Positions 55,102 to 64,000 of a stretch of 64,000 nt of DNA are shown here, one piece after another. Made by a program: the position numbers and the translations under genes. The stretch is from Aaosphaeria pasadenensis (taxonomy: Eukaryota; Ascomycota; Dothideomycetes; Pleosporales). The stretch covers positions 1,054,001-1,118,000 of the forward strand of contig JAKLMB010000002.1 of the NCBI GenBank assembly GCA_022813625.1, given 5' to 3'. The number at the start of each line of letters is the position of its first letter. Positions within the stretch are counted from its first letter, which is position 1. The notes under the pieces were generated by a model. The model saw only the letters and a program-made list of their open reading frames with translations, was not told where the DNA came from and did not search any database.

Positions 55102-57633
55102 CTAATCAGCGATTCTAACTTCCCTAGCAACCGCATTGCACAGTTCAACAGCAATTCCAGCACCAGTGAGCACGTGGATCCATAACCTCTGGGTATCACT
55201 TAGACGATCATTTTCACTCTTGACCTCTGCGAACTTTACTGTACTTTTCCTCTGCCCATCTCCCTTTTTACTTCCATCAACTTGCTCTGTTTCCTTCCAC
55301 AGGAACAGGTCTGGGACACCTCCTCCTCGCTGTGCATAGTCCTGTGCTATTACTTTGCAAATGGTAGCAAGAGCCTCGCCCTCGAAACACCTCGCGATCT
55401 CGAGTAGATCCTCAATCTCGAAAGTCCAGTCAAGGCCTACAATGCAAGTTTGGCGCTCATTTTGTTCGTTCCAGACCCGCTGGATAATAGACTCGGCATC
55501 GCCGTTTGAAATTTCGTTAAGTCGATGGTTTATTTCGGACAGCCGCGAAGGAAAGAAAGCATCAGTATGAAGATCTAATGGACAGGTCTGATAAGGAGTC
55601 TGGAAAACGTTCGGAATATATGTAAACATGATATCACAGAAGAGATAGGCAAATAGTGTACGAACAATGCCACCTTCGCTGTGATAACCTTTCCAACCTT
55701 GGTCGCGGTAGTGTGAGAGGCACATTTCTTCTACAGAACACTCTCCGCCTTCCCGTGGGTCGATCCAGATAGTTTTCGCGCCCCGCTTACCACTGGGATT
55801 CGAGGAGCTATTTCTTCTGCTCAGAGGCTGCTCACGCTCAATCCGAATGCCTTCGATTGTAACCTCGGCTGGTTTGGCGAGACGAACGTGTCCAAAGTTG
55901 TGTTGTGCCCGCTTGGCTATCTTGAGACTCTTCTCTATCTTAATTATGCGCTTCTGAAGATCGTAGTGATAGATTATATGAACCAGTGGATCTTGCAGTC
56001 CGTCTTCGCAGGTCTTTAATGCCACTCGCTTCCAATGCTTTGTCTGGGCATCTTCACTTCGGCCTTCATTGGGCGACAAAGATGCCATGTAGTGCTCCTC
56101 TAGAAGAGCCTTGCGTTGATACCATGCACCGCGCCTAGCGTGATGGAATAGTCGCTGTTCTAGCAACTCAGCATGGCGTTCATGCTCATGCTTATGTTCC
56201 TTCCGACGTGCAAGGACGGAGTTCGCTTTGTGTAGAATGCGAGTGTAGACCCAGGCTGGAGAAAGACGCCTGAGATATGCACCCTCACCACTATAGTATA
56301 TGCTGGCTTCCTTGATTTGTTCTTCCTTCAGCAGAGCCTTCCATCGTGGGTAGACTTCTTCAGATATGTCAATGATCTCCTGGTAGCCCTGTTCGGTAGG
56401 CCTACCGTTGAACTCCAGGATGTTATCAATGCGAAATTGTGTTCGTATGGACGCCTCGAATTCCAGTAACAGTGAACGCGATGCAAATATGTTGGCGGAT
56501 CGAGACACGATGTATTCTGGGAAATTGCGACGCGCTATCTTTGCGAGAATGATGGTAGTGAGGGATTTCTCAGTCCATTCGGTGGATCGATAGAAGACTA
56601 GGTGAACTCTCTCAAACAGTCTGAGAGGCGCCAGAGATAGTCGTATACATGGACCAGTTCCACTCATAATCTTACGAGTAAAATGCGTGTCACGATTGGC
56701 ATCCGTCGCAGGGTCCTCCACCGGCTCATTCTCTGGAGTATCCAATCCAGAGGTTGACGATCGCCTTGATGATTCTGTATCAGACCTTCTTAGTCCAACG
56801 AATCCCAAACCGACCTGTCTTTGACTGGTTCTCCGTAGCGCCTTGAGCAGCTCCTTTTTGTTCTTCCCTTGAACTTTGGCGTCTTTCGCGAGAGCTTTCA
56901 ATTCATCAAGTTTCAGCAAGGACGAAGCCTCCTCCAAAGTATTGATCTCATCTTCTGATCGATCCGCAAAGGTAAATGATGCGCCTAAAGATGTCCCCGC
57001 CGGCGGTTCCAGCTCGCCAGGGTATGCTTCGACCTTCGACGATGCTTGTGGTAGGTACCGTACACGTTGCAAAAGCTCGATCGCGGCGTCCAGGTCGGAT
57101 ATATCGCTATGGTATCCAAGATTTCGTATTCTATGCCACGCAGAGGTTTTGCGCAGGAACAATCGTACGTAGAGATATTGCGCCTCGTAGGACAGATCTC
57201 GCCACTGCCTAAATGCATCCATCTCAGCCTCATCGAACAGATGGCTCTCCTCATCTAGAACGGTGTCTAGTGCTAAATTGAATGCGTCGACGTATAATGA
57301 AGTCTTCCCTCGTATCCACTTTCTGTCTTTCAATCGCCCCTCTGCATCGCCGGTATCCGCGTCTTGCGACGCCTTGAACGCTTCATACTCCTCCAACGCC
57401 TCAGCGTCCGTCTTCACGGGAGGTAGCGCGCTCTCAAGATCCGTCTTCTTCGTGGGTCCTGCATCCTCCTCTACTATGTCATCCTCTTCGGCTTCGGAGT
57501 CAGGAATTTCTCTGCTGTCAAACTTAGGCGCAGGTGGAGGTTTCGAGGGAGATGGGTCGAGCTTCGGACGCTTCGCAGGTCGTGATTTCTCAGGTGAAGA
57601 CTGATTCGACTTTTTTAACCACTGACCAAGCAT
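55102..57633 (-). CDS. FAN1: FAN1, Fanconi-associated structure-specific nuclease
   Basis: FAN1 is a nuclear 5' flap endo/exonuclease that acts in DNA interstrand crosslink repair. Single exon, 843 residues from the ATG at 57633 (MLGQWLKKSN); the longer frame starts with TTG. N-terminal 100 residues are disordered and rich in Lys, Pro and acidic patches. The middle holds a SAP-like part (LLKLDELKALAKDAKVQGKNKKELLKAL) and a TPR-like helical region. The C-terminal VRR-NUC nuclease has SEGGIVRTLFAYLF, then GGGVPDLFLW with Asp775, and AEVKSENDRLSDTQRLWI with Glu803 and Lys805, so the PD-(D/E)XK core is complete. A charged loop of about 22 residues (KETEQVDGSKKGDGQ) lies between the Asp and Glu strands. 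No UBZ zinc finger was seen, as is usual for fungal copies. Confidence 0.94.
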   Translation of the reverse strand: MLGQWLKKSNQSSPEKSRPAKRPKLDPSPSKPPPAPKFDSREIPDSEAEEDDIVEEDAGPTKKTDLESALPPVKTDAEALEEYEAFKASQDADTGDAEGRLKDRKWIRGKTSLYVDAFNLALDTVLDEESHLFDEAEMDAFRQWRDLSYEAQYLYVRLFLRKTSAWHRIRNLGYHSDISDLDAAIELLQRVRYLPQASSKVEAYPGELEPPAGTSLGASFTFADRSEDEINTLEEASSLLKLDELKALAKDAKVQGKNKKELLKALRRTSQRQVGLGFVGLRRSDTESSRRSSTSGLDTPENEPVEDPATDANRDTHFTRKIMSGTGPCIRLSLAPLRLFERVHLVFYRSTEWTEKSLTTIILAKIARRNFPEYIVSRSANIFASRSLLLEFEASIRTQFRIDNILEFNGRPTEQGYQEIIDISEEVYPRWKALLKEEQIKEASIYYSGEGAYLRRLSPAWVYTRILHKANSVLARRKEHKHEHERHAELLEQRLFHHARRGAWYQRKALLEEHYMASLSPNEGRSEDAQTKHWKRVALKTCEDGLQDPLVHIIYHYDLQKRIIKIEKSLKIAKRAQHNFGHVRLAKPAEVTIEGIRIEREQPLSRRNSSSNPSGKRGAKTIWIDPREGGECSVEEMCLSHYRDQGWKGYHSEGGIVRTLFAYLFCDIMFTYIPNVFQTPYQTCPLDLHTDAFFPSRLSEINHRLNEISNGDAESIIQRVWNEQNERQTCIVGLDWTFEIEDLLEIARCFEGEALATICKVIAQDYAQRGGGVPDLFLWKETEQVDGSKKGDGQRKSTVKFAEVKSENDRLSDTQRLWIHVLTGAGIAVELCNAVAREVRIAD

Positions 57634-58074
57634 CGAGTCGTGATCCGGGGAATTGCGGGCTCGAAAGGTGAATATGGCAAAGTGTGAGGTGGTTCGCGGA
57701 CCCCTCAATGACGATGTAGCCTAAGAACGCGTTAAGGCGGCTCTAACGCGCTGTCACGAGACCTAGGTCGAAGCCCCAGTCCGGAAATGATAAACACCGT
57801 CGATTGAGGAATAGTAGTGGACCAACTTCTTCTAGTACAGTATGGCGTCGAGAGATGGTAGGATAATGTTAAATCTTTCTTCAAAAGGCTGGTCTTTCGC
57901 AAATTACGCATGTTGCGACGAATTGGATTTCGTCAATATAGAATATCTAGCCATGTTCAAATTCTTAGTGATTGGATACCTACCTAACCTAAACATAGTG
58001 TACATTCAATATTTGCCCTACAATGAAATGCTGCCTCGATCTCAGCAATCATCATTTTACACCACTAGACCATC
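57634..58074. other. Intergenic region, no supported gene
   Basis: 5' side of FAN1 and 3' side of the next minus-strand F-box gene. The plus-strand frame at 57842-58078 shows no motif. Confidence 0.5.
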
Positions 58075-58803
58075 TTAGAAAGCCCCTAGCATCATATTAT
58101 GGAATCTCTCTCTCAGGCATCGCTTGACCTCCTCACTAACATCATTCCAGATGCCAGTCTGCTTCTTGGTGCTCTCGTGGTGCTCTATAGTTACAATGTC
58201 GAAAGCATGCCCTGTCCACGGTTCACGATGCCAGGCACTTTCGTGAACCCCAAACTGATTAGTGCCATGTTCCAAATCTGATGATGTAGACCACACAGCA
58301 GCACGGACCATAATGATATCCCCAAACGTGACTCGACCGTCGTGCAAAGGGCCAAACGTTTCTCTTATGCCAAGGGCATCTCCCCTCACAAACTCTCGGG
58401 TCGTTAAGTTTCGCAGAATCCATACCCGATCGATTGGGTAGAAGCTTGACCATCTGTATATGTTACATTCCTCGTGCTCATGAATGATATCGCGAAAGAA
58501 GTCAATGCTGTCAAGGTTCTTTCCGAAGCTAAAGACCCTAGGAAGGCTGGCGCAACCGCCTACCTTCCAATCTCCGTTAGGGGATTTTTCAAGCTGGGAG
58601 GAGGTCATGAAGTGCAGTCGCTTGCTGGCCCAAGTCCCTAGCTTCTTTCGATATCGTCGTTGGATAATTGCACGAGCAATCCTGCAGATCCCGCGGTCTA
58701 TCAAACTCAAATAGGCGATACCTTTGACGTCAGCCGTTTGTAGAATCTGTTCTTGGAGCTCTTGGGGCAGGTTTCGAAATAACTTCAAGTTCAATTGGGA
58801 CAT
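58075..58803 (-). CDS. F-box protein
   Basis: Single exon, 242 residues, starting at an ATG at 58803. It opens MSQLNLKLFRNLPQELQEQIL with LQTADVKGIAYLSLIDRGI and CRIARAIIQRRYRKKL, which fits an F-box of about 45 residues (8-52): Leu-Pro pair, hydrophobic helix and final basic helix. The rest has several aromatic-rich strands (YRWSSFYPIDRVWIL, AFDIVTIEHHE) and no recognised repeat, so the substrate is unknown. F-box proteins link substrates to SCF ubiquitin ligases through Skp1. The C-terminus is basic and helical (EEVKRCLRERFHNMML). Confidence 0.65.
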   Translation of the reverse strand: MSQLNLKLFRNLPQELQEQILQTADVKGIAYLSLIDRGICRIARAIIQRRYRKKLGTWASKRLHFMTSSQLEKSPNGDWKVGGCASLPRVFSFGKNLDSIDFFRDIIHEHEECNIYRWSSFYPIDRVWILRNLTTREFVRGDALGIRETFGPLHDGRVTFGDIIMVRAAVWSTSSDLEHGTNQFGVHESAWHREPWTGHAFDIVTIEHHESTKKQTGIWNDVSEEVKRCLRERFHNMMLGAF

Positions 58804-59935
58804 GTCCGTAGTCTTGTCGCCATGGTGAGTTGTATCGTTGACTCTTCGCCACAGAGATGTTTCCGATGAATCTTCTTGAACTGTGAATTCTCTTTCAATA
58901 GCTCCTGATCGCCCGTATGGATACTGCTATTATGGGTACTCAGGCCATCTAACGAGATTTCGCTTTAGGAGGGGTAAGCACTTCACTTCCAAAGTGACAT
59001 GACAAATATACTTCTTCGTAGTCCATAACTGTTTCAAGCCCTTACGACCTTCGCGCATCTTCTCTTGGACCTGGAGGACAATTTTCTGGTCGGTAAGCCT
59101 TAGAGTGCTATCATTCTCAATGTTCCTTGTCAGAAAAGCCACTCACTAGAGTAAAACGTTGATGTTGCCCTTAGGATTACAATGACATACTGGATACCTA
59201 TGATTGGAACTGGGACAAGGATCTGGTTTTCCAGAAAGGAGGTAATCAAAGCGTGATTGTCGTAACTAGTATGCTCGTTTGTCGACAAGAAATGAGAAAC
59301 CTTCCGGCATGGTGTTGAGACCTGAAGTGTGCTGTGTACACTTCAATTCGTGGGCTTAACTTGTAGCTTTTGTGGGAATTTCAAGGATGATTTCGAATCT
59401 GGAGTTGGGCATAAGCCTGGCTGAAATGTTGGCGCCTAAGAGCACGTGGCAGACAGCGCAAGGGTGTTCGATTGTGAAGACAGAAAGGCTGATTAAGCAA
59501 AGGCAAACACTTCTAGGCTACACTTTTGATAACGTGAATCAGCCTAAAATCAGCTGAAGGGATATTAGGAAGATTAAAAAGGTATGTTGCGTGGGTTGTC
59601 ATTCAATAATGGCCAAGTGATTCTACCGGACGATAGTATCAATGACACATGCCTTTACATTACCTTACCGAGCATGGTGATCAGCAAAGGATTCCATTCG
59701 TTATTAGTCTAGGGAATCAAAGAGGAAACTTGTATGAGAAGATGAGAGGATGAACGATGAATGGCACTGCTTCGTTGATTCGTTGCCAAGCTAACTATGG
59801 AATAGTCCTAAATGTATGCTGATCGTATTTGATTACAGCTGTGTAGATGGTGAGCCATCAGAGGTACCCGAATTGGAACGATGAGGACCGTGAATACATT
59901 TGAAGGAGCCCAACGATGTACCCTGGGAGCTTTCT
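58804..59935. other. Intergenic region, no supported gene
   Basis: AT-rich, about 1.1 kb. A minus-strand 70-codon frame at 58930-59142 begins with GTG, is basic, and has no family resemblance; it could be an exon but no partner was found. Confidence 0.5.
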
Positions 59936-60300
59936 CTACTTCCCAGGGTTGTACGTAGCATTTCCCCGGCCATCATTGTAATAAGTCGAGCCCTATTGCA
60001 ACGTCAGCTTGTTCCTCGGTTTCAATAAGGAGCACTGACGTTAGGGTTACTATAATAGTATGAGCCATTGGTGTTGGAATAATGGTAGGAGTTTTGATTA
60101 GTAGCAGACGGGCCGTAGTCACGGTTGCAGTAATGGTTGCCCTATACGATGATCAAATCAGTGAGACACTGGAAACACTGTAGATACGTTTTACTGGTTT
60201 CAGAGGATGGAATTACCTGACTGTTGGTACCGGAGCTGGTCACAGTGTAGCCTTTGCTGCCACTGCTTGAACCTGAGTTTCCAGATGAGCCCTTCGTCAT
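59936..60300 (-). CDS. Small conserved Ser/Gly/Asn/Tyr-rich protein
   Basis: Three short exons, 60300-60217, 60141-60040 and 59992-59936, all joined in phase 0, give 80 residues. Introns (75 and 47 nt) have GTAATT/ATAG and GTCAGT/ATAG borders. The sequence starts MTKGSSGNSGSSSGSKGY, continues TVTSSGTNSQGNHYC, then NSYHYSNTNGSYYYSNPN, and ends GSTYYNDGRGNATYNPGK. I recall very similar tiny proteins with repeated NGSYYYSNPNGS-type units in many filamentous fungi, annotated as hypothetical. There is no signal peptide or membrane segment. The repeated Tyr-Ser-Asn pattern suggests a disordered or amyloid-like structure. Function is unknown. No single exon exceeds 34 codons, so length-based gene finding misses it. 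Confidence 0.75.
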
Positions 60301-61412
60301 GGTTGCTGCTCGATTTTACTTGGGCTGATGATGATTTAGTTGCCTATGTACTGCACTTCTGTTTGGATTACAGTGAGCTTGTATTGCGAAGGGAATGGAG
60401 GTTCAAATAAGGCGGGGCTGGGGCGGGGTCAGATCTCCCCCGATCTCGCCGGATCCTTCACTATCTTTAGGTTAGTGAATGCTGTGCTTTGTCGCATGAG
60501 GCTGATCCGAAAATAGTAATCCAGGAGTCCGAAGAGTATTATATAAGGAGCTCTCGGTCAATTTTCTTTACTTTTACCACTAATGGGCAGTACAAGGACT
60601 GAAGATCATTCTGATAGGCTATTCATTTGCTTGTATGTACTTGATGACTGGCACAGGTACTGGTACACCAGGTACACACACTGGAATAGTACAATAGCTA
60701 TTGGGCACTTAAGGCGCTGATATAATACTAGATCCGTAGCCCCGCGTTTTATGAGCTTTGAATCCGTACAAGAGTTTGATGATAAATACGTGGGCATCGG
60801 GAATATCACTGGACATTGATCAATTGATTGATTGCTTGGTTTATTTAGGTAGGCTAGGTTGGGATGTACGTAAATTTTCGAGAATGCAAAAGTCTTACCT
60901 ATATGAGGTCGTTGTCAGATGTAATACCCGTATTTCAACTTGATCCAGAAGAACAATACGTATTGCAGACACAAGGAATGTCAATACATCGTATCCGTAC
61001 TGGTCGGCACCCCACTCATGCATACGGATGTCGGCATGATCAAAACGCATCCTAGGCGTTTTCCTCGAAAAAAGCAATTCATGAATCCTTCGTTCCGCAC
61101 GATGACGATAGTAAAGATATGAAGAACCAGGCATATCAGCAGTAATAACAAACTTCAATCATTTATATTGCAAACCTTACACCTCAGACGTCGATGGAAT
61201 ATCACCAGAGATGAATCCGAGCTAACCTGATTCGGCAGGTGAGCTGGATTTTAGGGTGGGGCCGTCGATGTCTTCTCCAGTGGCTTCACGTGGACTTCAA
61301 CCTACTGGATAGCAGCCTAACTCACGGATTTTGGTAATTATATATAAGGTCTCGGTTGTGTCAATCCTTTTCCCCCTGGAATCCAACCTCAACTACCCCT
61401 CGGACCGTAAAC
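60301..61412. promoter_or_regulatory. Divergent interval between the small protein gene and the aminopeptidase gene
   Basis: Starts with the 5' region of the small minus-strand gene and ends with the promoter of the aminopeptidase gene. GGTACTGGTACACCAGGTAC near 60657 is rich in imperfect palindromes. No gene is supported in between. Confidence 0.5.
61339..61348 (+). promoter_or_regulatory. TATA-like box upstream of prolyl aminopeptidase
   Basis: TATATATAAG ends 64 bp before the ATG at 61413, in the right orientation. Support is by sequence and distance only. Confidence 0.5.
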
Positions 61413-62542
61413 ATGGCCCAAACGCCAGTCACTGGATACGCGCATGACGACGCCTGGGACACAAACTGGCTCAAGGTTGACGACACACACGAATTGTACT
61501 ATGAGCAATACGGAAAGAAAGATGGAAAGCCAGGTATGTTGGACGCTTACCAGCGCTAGAATGAACCCGCTGTGCCTACACACCCTTATCATCATTGAGC
61601 CATCGTTAACATATATTGCAGCCATCTATCTACACGGAGGTCCTGGCGGTCACATTACGAAAGGCAATACTTCCTTCTTCAATCCTGCAGAGTATCGTGT
61701 AGTTCTTCTCGACCAGCGTGGTTGCGGCAAGTCTCGTCCAAATGCAAGCACTGTCGACAACACCACCTGGCATTTAGTCGCCGACCTCGAAGCCCTGCGT
61801 GAGCATTTGAAGATCCCCAAATGGCATGTCGTCTTCGGCGGATCCTGGGGTAGTACCCTAGCTCTAGCGTACGCTCAGACACATCCCAATTCCGTCGGCT
61901 CTCTTGTCCTACGCGGAATCTTCGCTGTCCGCGACCTGGAATTGAAGTGGACAATGGAGCCGGGAGGCGCAAGTATGCTCTACCCAGATCACTTCGATGA
62001 GTTCGTCAACTTCCTGCCGGAAGAGGAACGTGCGGACCATGTTGCGTCGTATCACAAGCGCCTCATGTCTGACGATGAGAGTATCAGTCACCCCGCAGCT
62101 ACAGCGTGGAACAAATGGGAGATCTCCATCAGCACTCTGTACCCAAATACCGCGGGGTTGACACAGCTTGATGATCCGACATATCTACTGGCACATGCTA
62201 GGACGGAAGCGCATTACTTTAACAACAAGGCATGGTTAGAGGAGGGCCAGCTGCTTCGCAAAGAGAATATTGATAAGATGCGACACATCCCAGGTATGTC
62301 CACTTCGCAGCCCTTGAGCCCCTTATAACCTTGAGATAACAAAGGCTAAATTACATATAGGAACCATTGTCCAAGGCCGTTACGATGTGGTGTGCCCACC
62401 CATCTCTGCTTGGGAACTCTACAAAGCCTGGCCCGAGTCTAAGTTGCATTGGATATCTGATGCTGGGCACGCCGCCACGGAGCCTGGGACGAAGAAGAAA
62501 TTGATCGAGACCACCGACGAGTATGCGTCGTTATCGATCTAG
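61413..62542 (+). CDS. Prolyl aminopeptidase (proline iminopeptidase), family S33
   Basis: Serine peptidase of the alpha/beta hydrolase fold that removes N-terminal proline from peptides in the cytosol. Three exons, 61413-61533, 61622-62293 and 62361-62542, give 324 residues; phases match at both introns. The start is the first ATG in frame (MAQTPVTGY). The S33 signatures are complete: oxyanion loop HGGPGG (45-50), DQRGCGKSRPNA, nucleophile elbow GGSWGSTLALAY with Ser115, Asp273 in GRYDVVCPP, and His301 in DAGHAATEP. The AWNKWE helix of the cap domain is present. The length fits the family (about 310-320). No signal peptide was found. A TATA-like box lies close upstream, so expression from this ATG is likely. 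Confidence 0.92.
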
Positions 62543-62740
62543 TACAATCTAGGAGGGAAAAGAAATATAACAATTGGAACACTGTTGCCATACTTTTTAA
62601 AATCTTAGGCCGTAACGTCAATAACCAAACAAGTGACCATGCACCAACTTACATTTCTCAATCTATACAGGAAACTTTATCTCATCGGAGACATCAATTA
62701 CAATCATTACAAATTACTAAGTTCATCATAGATCTATGCC

Positions 62741-63565
62741 TCACAAGAACACCGCCGCAACAGCAGCACCCAGCCCAACCAACGGAGCCGCAGTCCTCAT
62801 CGGCACCGCAGCCCCCGTGCCCGTCTTCGTCGTCGCCACATCCCCCGTCGCAGCCGAACCCGCTGCCCCAGTCGTCGCCTTCAACTTCTCCTCTCCCGCC
62901 GTGACCACCACCTGATACGAAATGACCTGCCAAACATTCAGCACCGTGGTGCCCATCCTCTCACTGTCCGGCACCTCCCCAACCTTGCCGTTTGACAAAG
63001 TATTCTTGCACCAGCTGGGGTCGGGAGTCGGCGTCGGTTTACCATCAATCAGCGTGAGCTCTGTCGTGACCACCGCAGACGGCGAATTCGTACCCGCACT
63101 GTAGGTGAAGACTTCAGTGCGCACGATGGGCGTGCTGAAGCGCTGATTGAACACACTCCTACAGACGTTGTTGCGCGCGAGGTCGGCTCCCCACGTCCAA
63201 GAGCATTCGGGACCGCTGCCCGCGGTTTTGATCTCGCATGCGCCGTGGTAGGAGAGGTCTAATGACTCGGGTATGCCTTCGGTGTACATGGTGCTCACGC
63301 CGAGTTGATCGCTCGTCGAGGACTCCCAGTAGGTTGGTCCGACGGTGATGGTGTAGGTCTGCCCCGTGCGGATGTTGTAAGTGTTGCTGGGGTTGGCGGT
63401 GTCTTCGTCGTATTCCAGAGCGAGCGTCGTGCGGTCTTTGGAGACACCGATCACAGAGGCGAGGTAGCCGTATTTGTCGGGCACGTTTGCGGGCTGCCAG
63501 ATGCTGGTGGTGAAATTGGCGGAGGTTGTCGCCGCAAGGGCGAGGAGCGGCAGAAGTAGTGACAT
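62741..63565 (-). CDS. Secreted, probably GPI-anchored surface protein
   Basis: Single exon, 274 residues, from the ATG at 63565; the longer frame upstream adds a non-ATG stretch that would bury the signal. The N-terminus MSLLLPLLALAATTSANFTT is a clear signal peptide with likely cleavage near Ser-Ala-Asn. The mature part has a few cysteines (CEIKTAGSGPECSW, NVCRSVF, WCKNTL), several N-glycosylation sequons (NFT, NTL) and Thr/Pro-rich stretches such as GKPTPTPDPSW. The C-terminus is Thr/Ala/Gly-rich and ends in a hydrophobic AAPLVGLGAAVAAVFL tail, the pattern of a GPI-attachment signal. No catalytic domain was recognised. Such proteins usually sit in the plasma membrane or cell wall. Confidence 0.75.
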   Translation of the reverse strand: MSLLLPLLALAATTSANFTTSIWQPANVPDKYGYLASVIGVSKDRTTLALEYDEDTANPSNTYNIRTGQTYTITVGPTYWESSTSDQLGVSTMYTEGIPESLDLSYHGACEIKTAGSGPECSWTWGADLARNNVCRSVFNQRFSTPIVRTEVFTYSAGTNSPSAVVTTELTLIDGKPTPTPDPSWCKNTLSNGKVGEVPDSERMGTTVLNVWQVISYQVVVTAGEEKLKATTGAAGSAATGDVATTKTGTGAAVPMRTAAPLVGLGAAVAAVFL

Positions 63566-64000
63566 CTTTCGAATGTTTGATGTTGGACCGGGAGTGTATT
63601 CAATACCAAGGGCGAGAAAATTCATCAAACATGCGAATAAGACGGGAACGCAGAAAAATATATAGTATCGTCATCTAGTCCAGGGTCGCATCGCGAAAGG
63701 GTCATCGGCAAAATATTAAGCATATAAGCCTCGCACCGCCTGGTCGCGGCCTGGCGCTTGGTTCTGCAGGCGGTTTACCATCTAACTGTTCCCCCGGATA
63801 ATAGCAAGTCCCTGCCGTAAACCACACGATGTAGGCATAGTATTTGTAGGCAAGGGGGCAAGCGTAGGATCGCATTCGTGAGTTGTAATTTGCGCGGCGC
63901 TCTTGATTGGTGGAGGATCGTTCCTGGGGGCCATGCAATTCTCGTATCAGGGCCTGACACTTCTAGAACGGGTTCGCCGTTCGATGGTAGAATGTCTAAA
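63566..64000. other. Right-edge region, no supported gene
   Basis: 5' side of the surface-protein gene. Two overlapping minus-strand frames (63702-63938 and 63775-63960) have no recognisable motif. A gene beyond the window edge could start here. Confidence 0.45.

Noticed and set aside
61444..61621. Alternative long start of the prolyl aminopeptidase frame
   Set aside because: The upstream part of the exon 2 frame lies within the first intron; the ATG at 61413 with a 121-nt first exon gives the family N-terminus.

Overview
The window is nuclear DNA of a filamentous ascomycete (Pezizomycotina). The genes carry short GT-AG introns of about 45-90 nt, genes lie on both strands without operons, and several families typical of these fungi are present: GH18 chitinase, DUF6594, DUF4267, a DUF7924-like protein, Pal1, a HeLo domain, a SesB-like hydrolase and F-box-like proteins. 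I cannot place it below subphylum. No CRISPR array, rRNA gene or intact transposon was seen.

Layout. 1-8.4 kb: a possible gene fragment at the left edge, a GH18 chitinase without a signal peptide, a DUF4267 membrane protein, a two-exon DUF7924-like protein and an unidentified membrane protein. 8.4-22.2 kb: gene-poor; the only confident gene is a three-exon DUF6594 membrane protein at 13.2 kb. This stretch also holds a 2 x 110 bp tandem repeat with tRNA-like ends (16.9 kb) and a 19-bp minisatellite (21.9 kb). 22.3-24.2 kb: a seven-exon SRPK-like kinase whose catalytic-loop Asp is Glu. 26-37.8 kb: conserved housekeeping genes USB1, a Pal1-domain gene and KRE33/NAT10, with a HeLo-E2 fusion gene between the last two, then an alpha/beta hydrolase. 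39-45 kb: a two-module F-box-like protein, a SesB-like hydrolase fused to a SANT/Myb domain, and an MFS transporter. 45.7-58 kb: VPS8, GPALPP1-like, FAN1 and three short F-box-like genes. 59.9-64 kb: a hidden 80-residue conserved protein in three short exons, a prolyl aminopeptidase and a GPI-type cell-surface protein.

How they fit together. Most core genes serve unrelated cell functions (U6 snRNA 3' processing, 18S rRNA/tRNA acetylation, endosomal tethering, DNA crosslink repair, cell shape). The most unusual content is two genes about 9 kb apart that carry N-terminal modules best known from fungal NLR-type and heterokaryon-incompatibility proteins. One has a HeLo domain joined to an apparently active ubiquitin-conjugating (E2) domain. 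The other has a SesB-like alpha/beta hydrolase joined by a (KTSKP)3 linker to a SANT/Myb-like domain. Neither has the usual NACHT/NB-ARC or repeat parts. These are the best candidates for an undescribed system; any link between the two is inference. Exon joins were done by hand from splice signals and reading phase, without transcripts.
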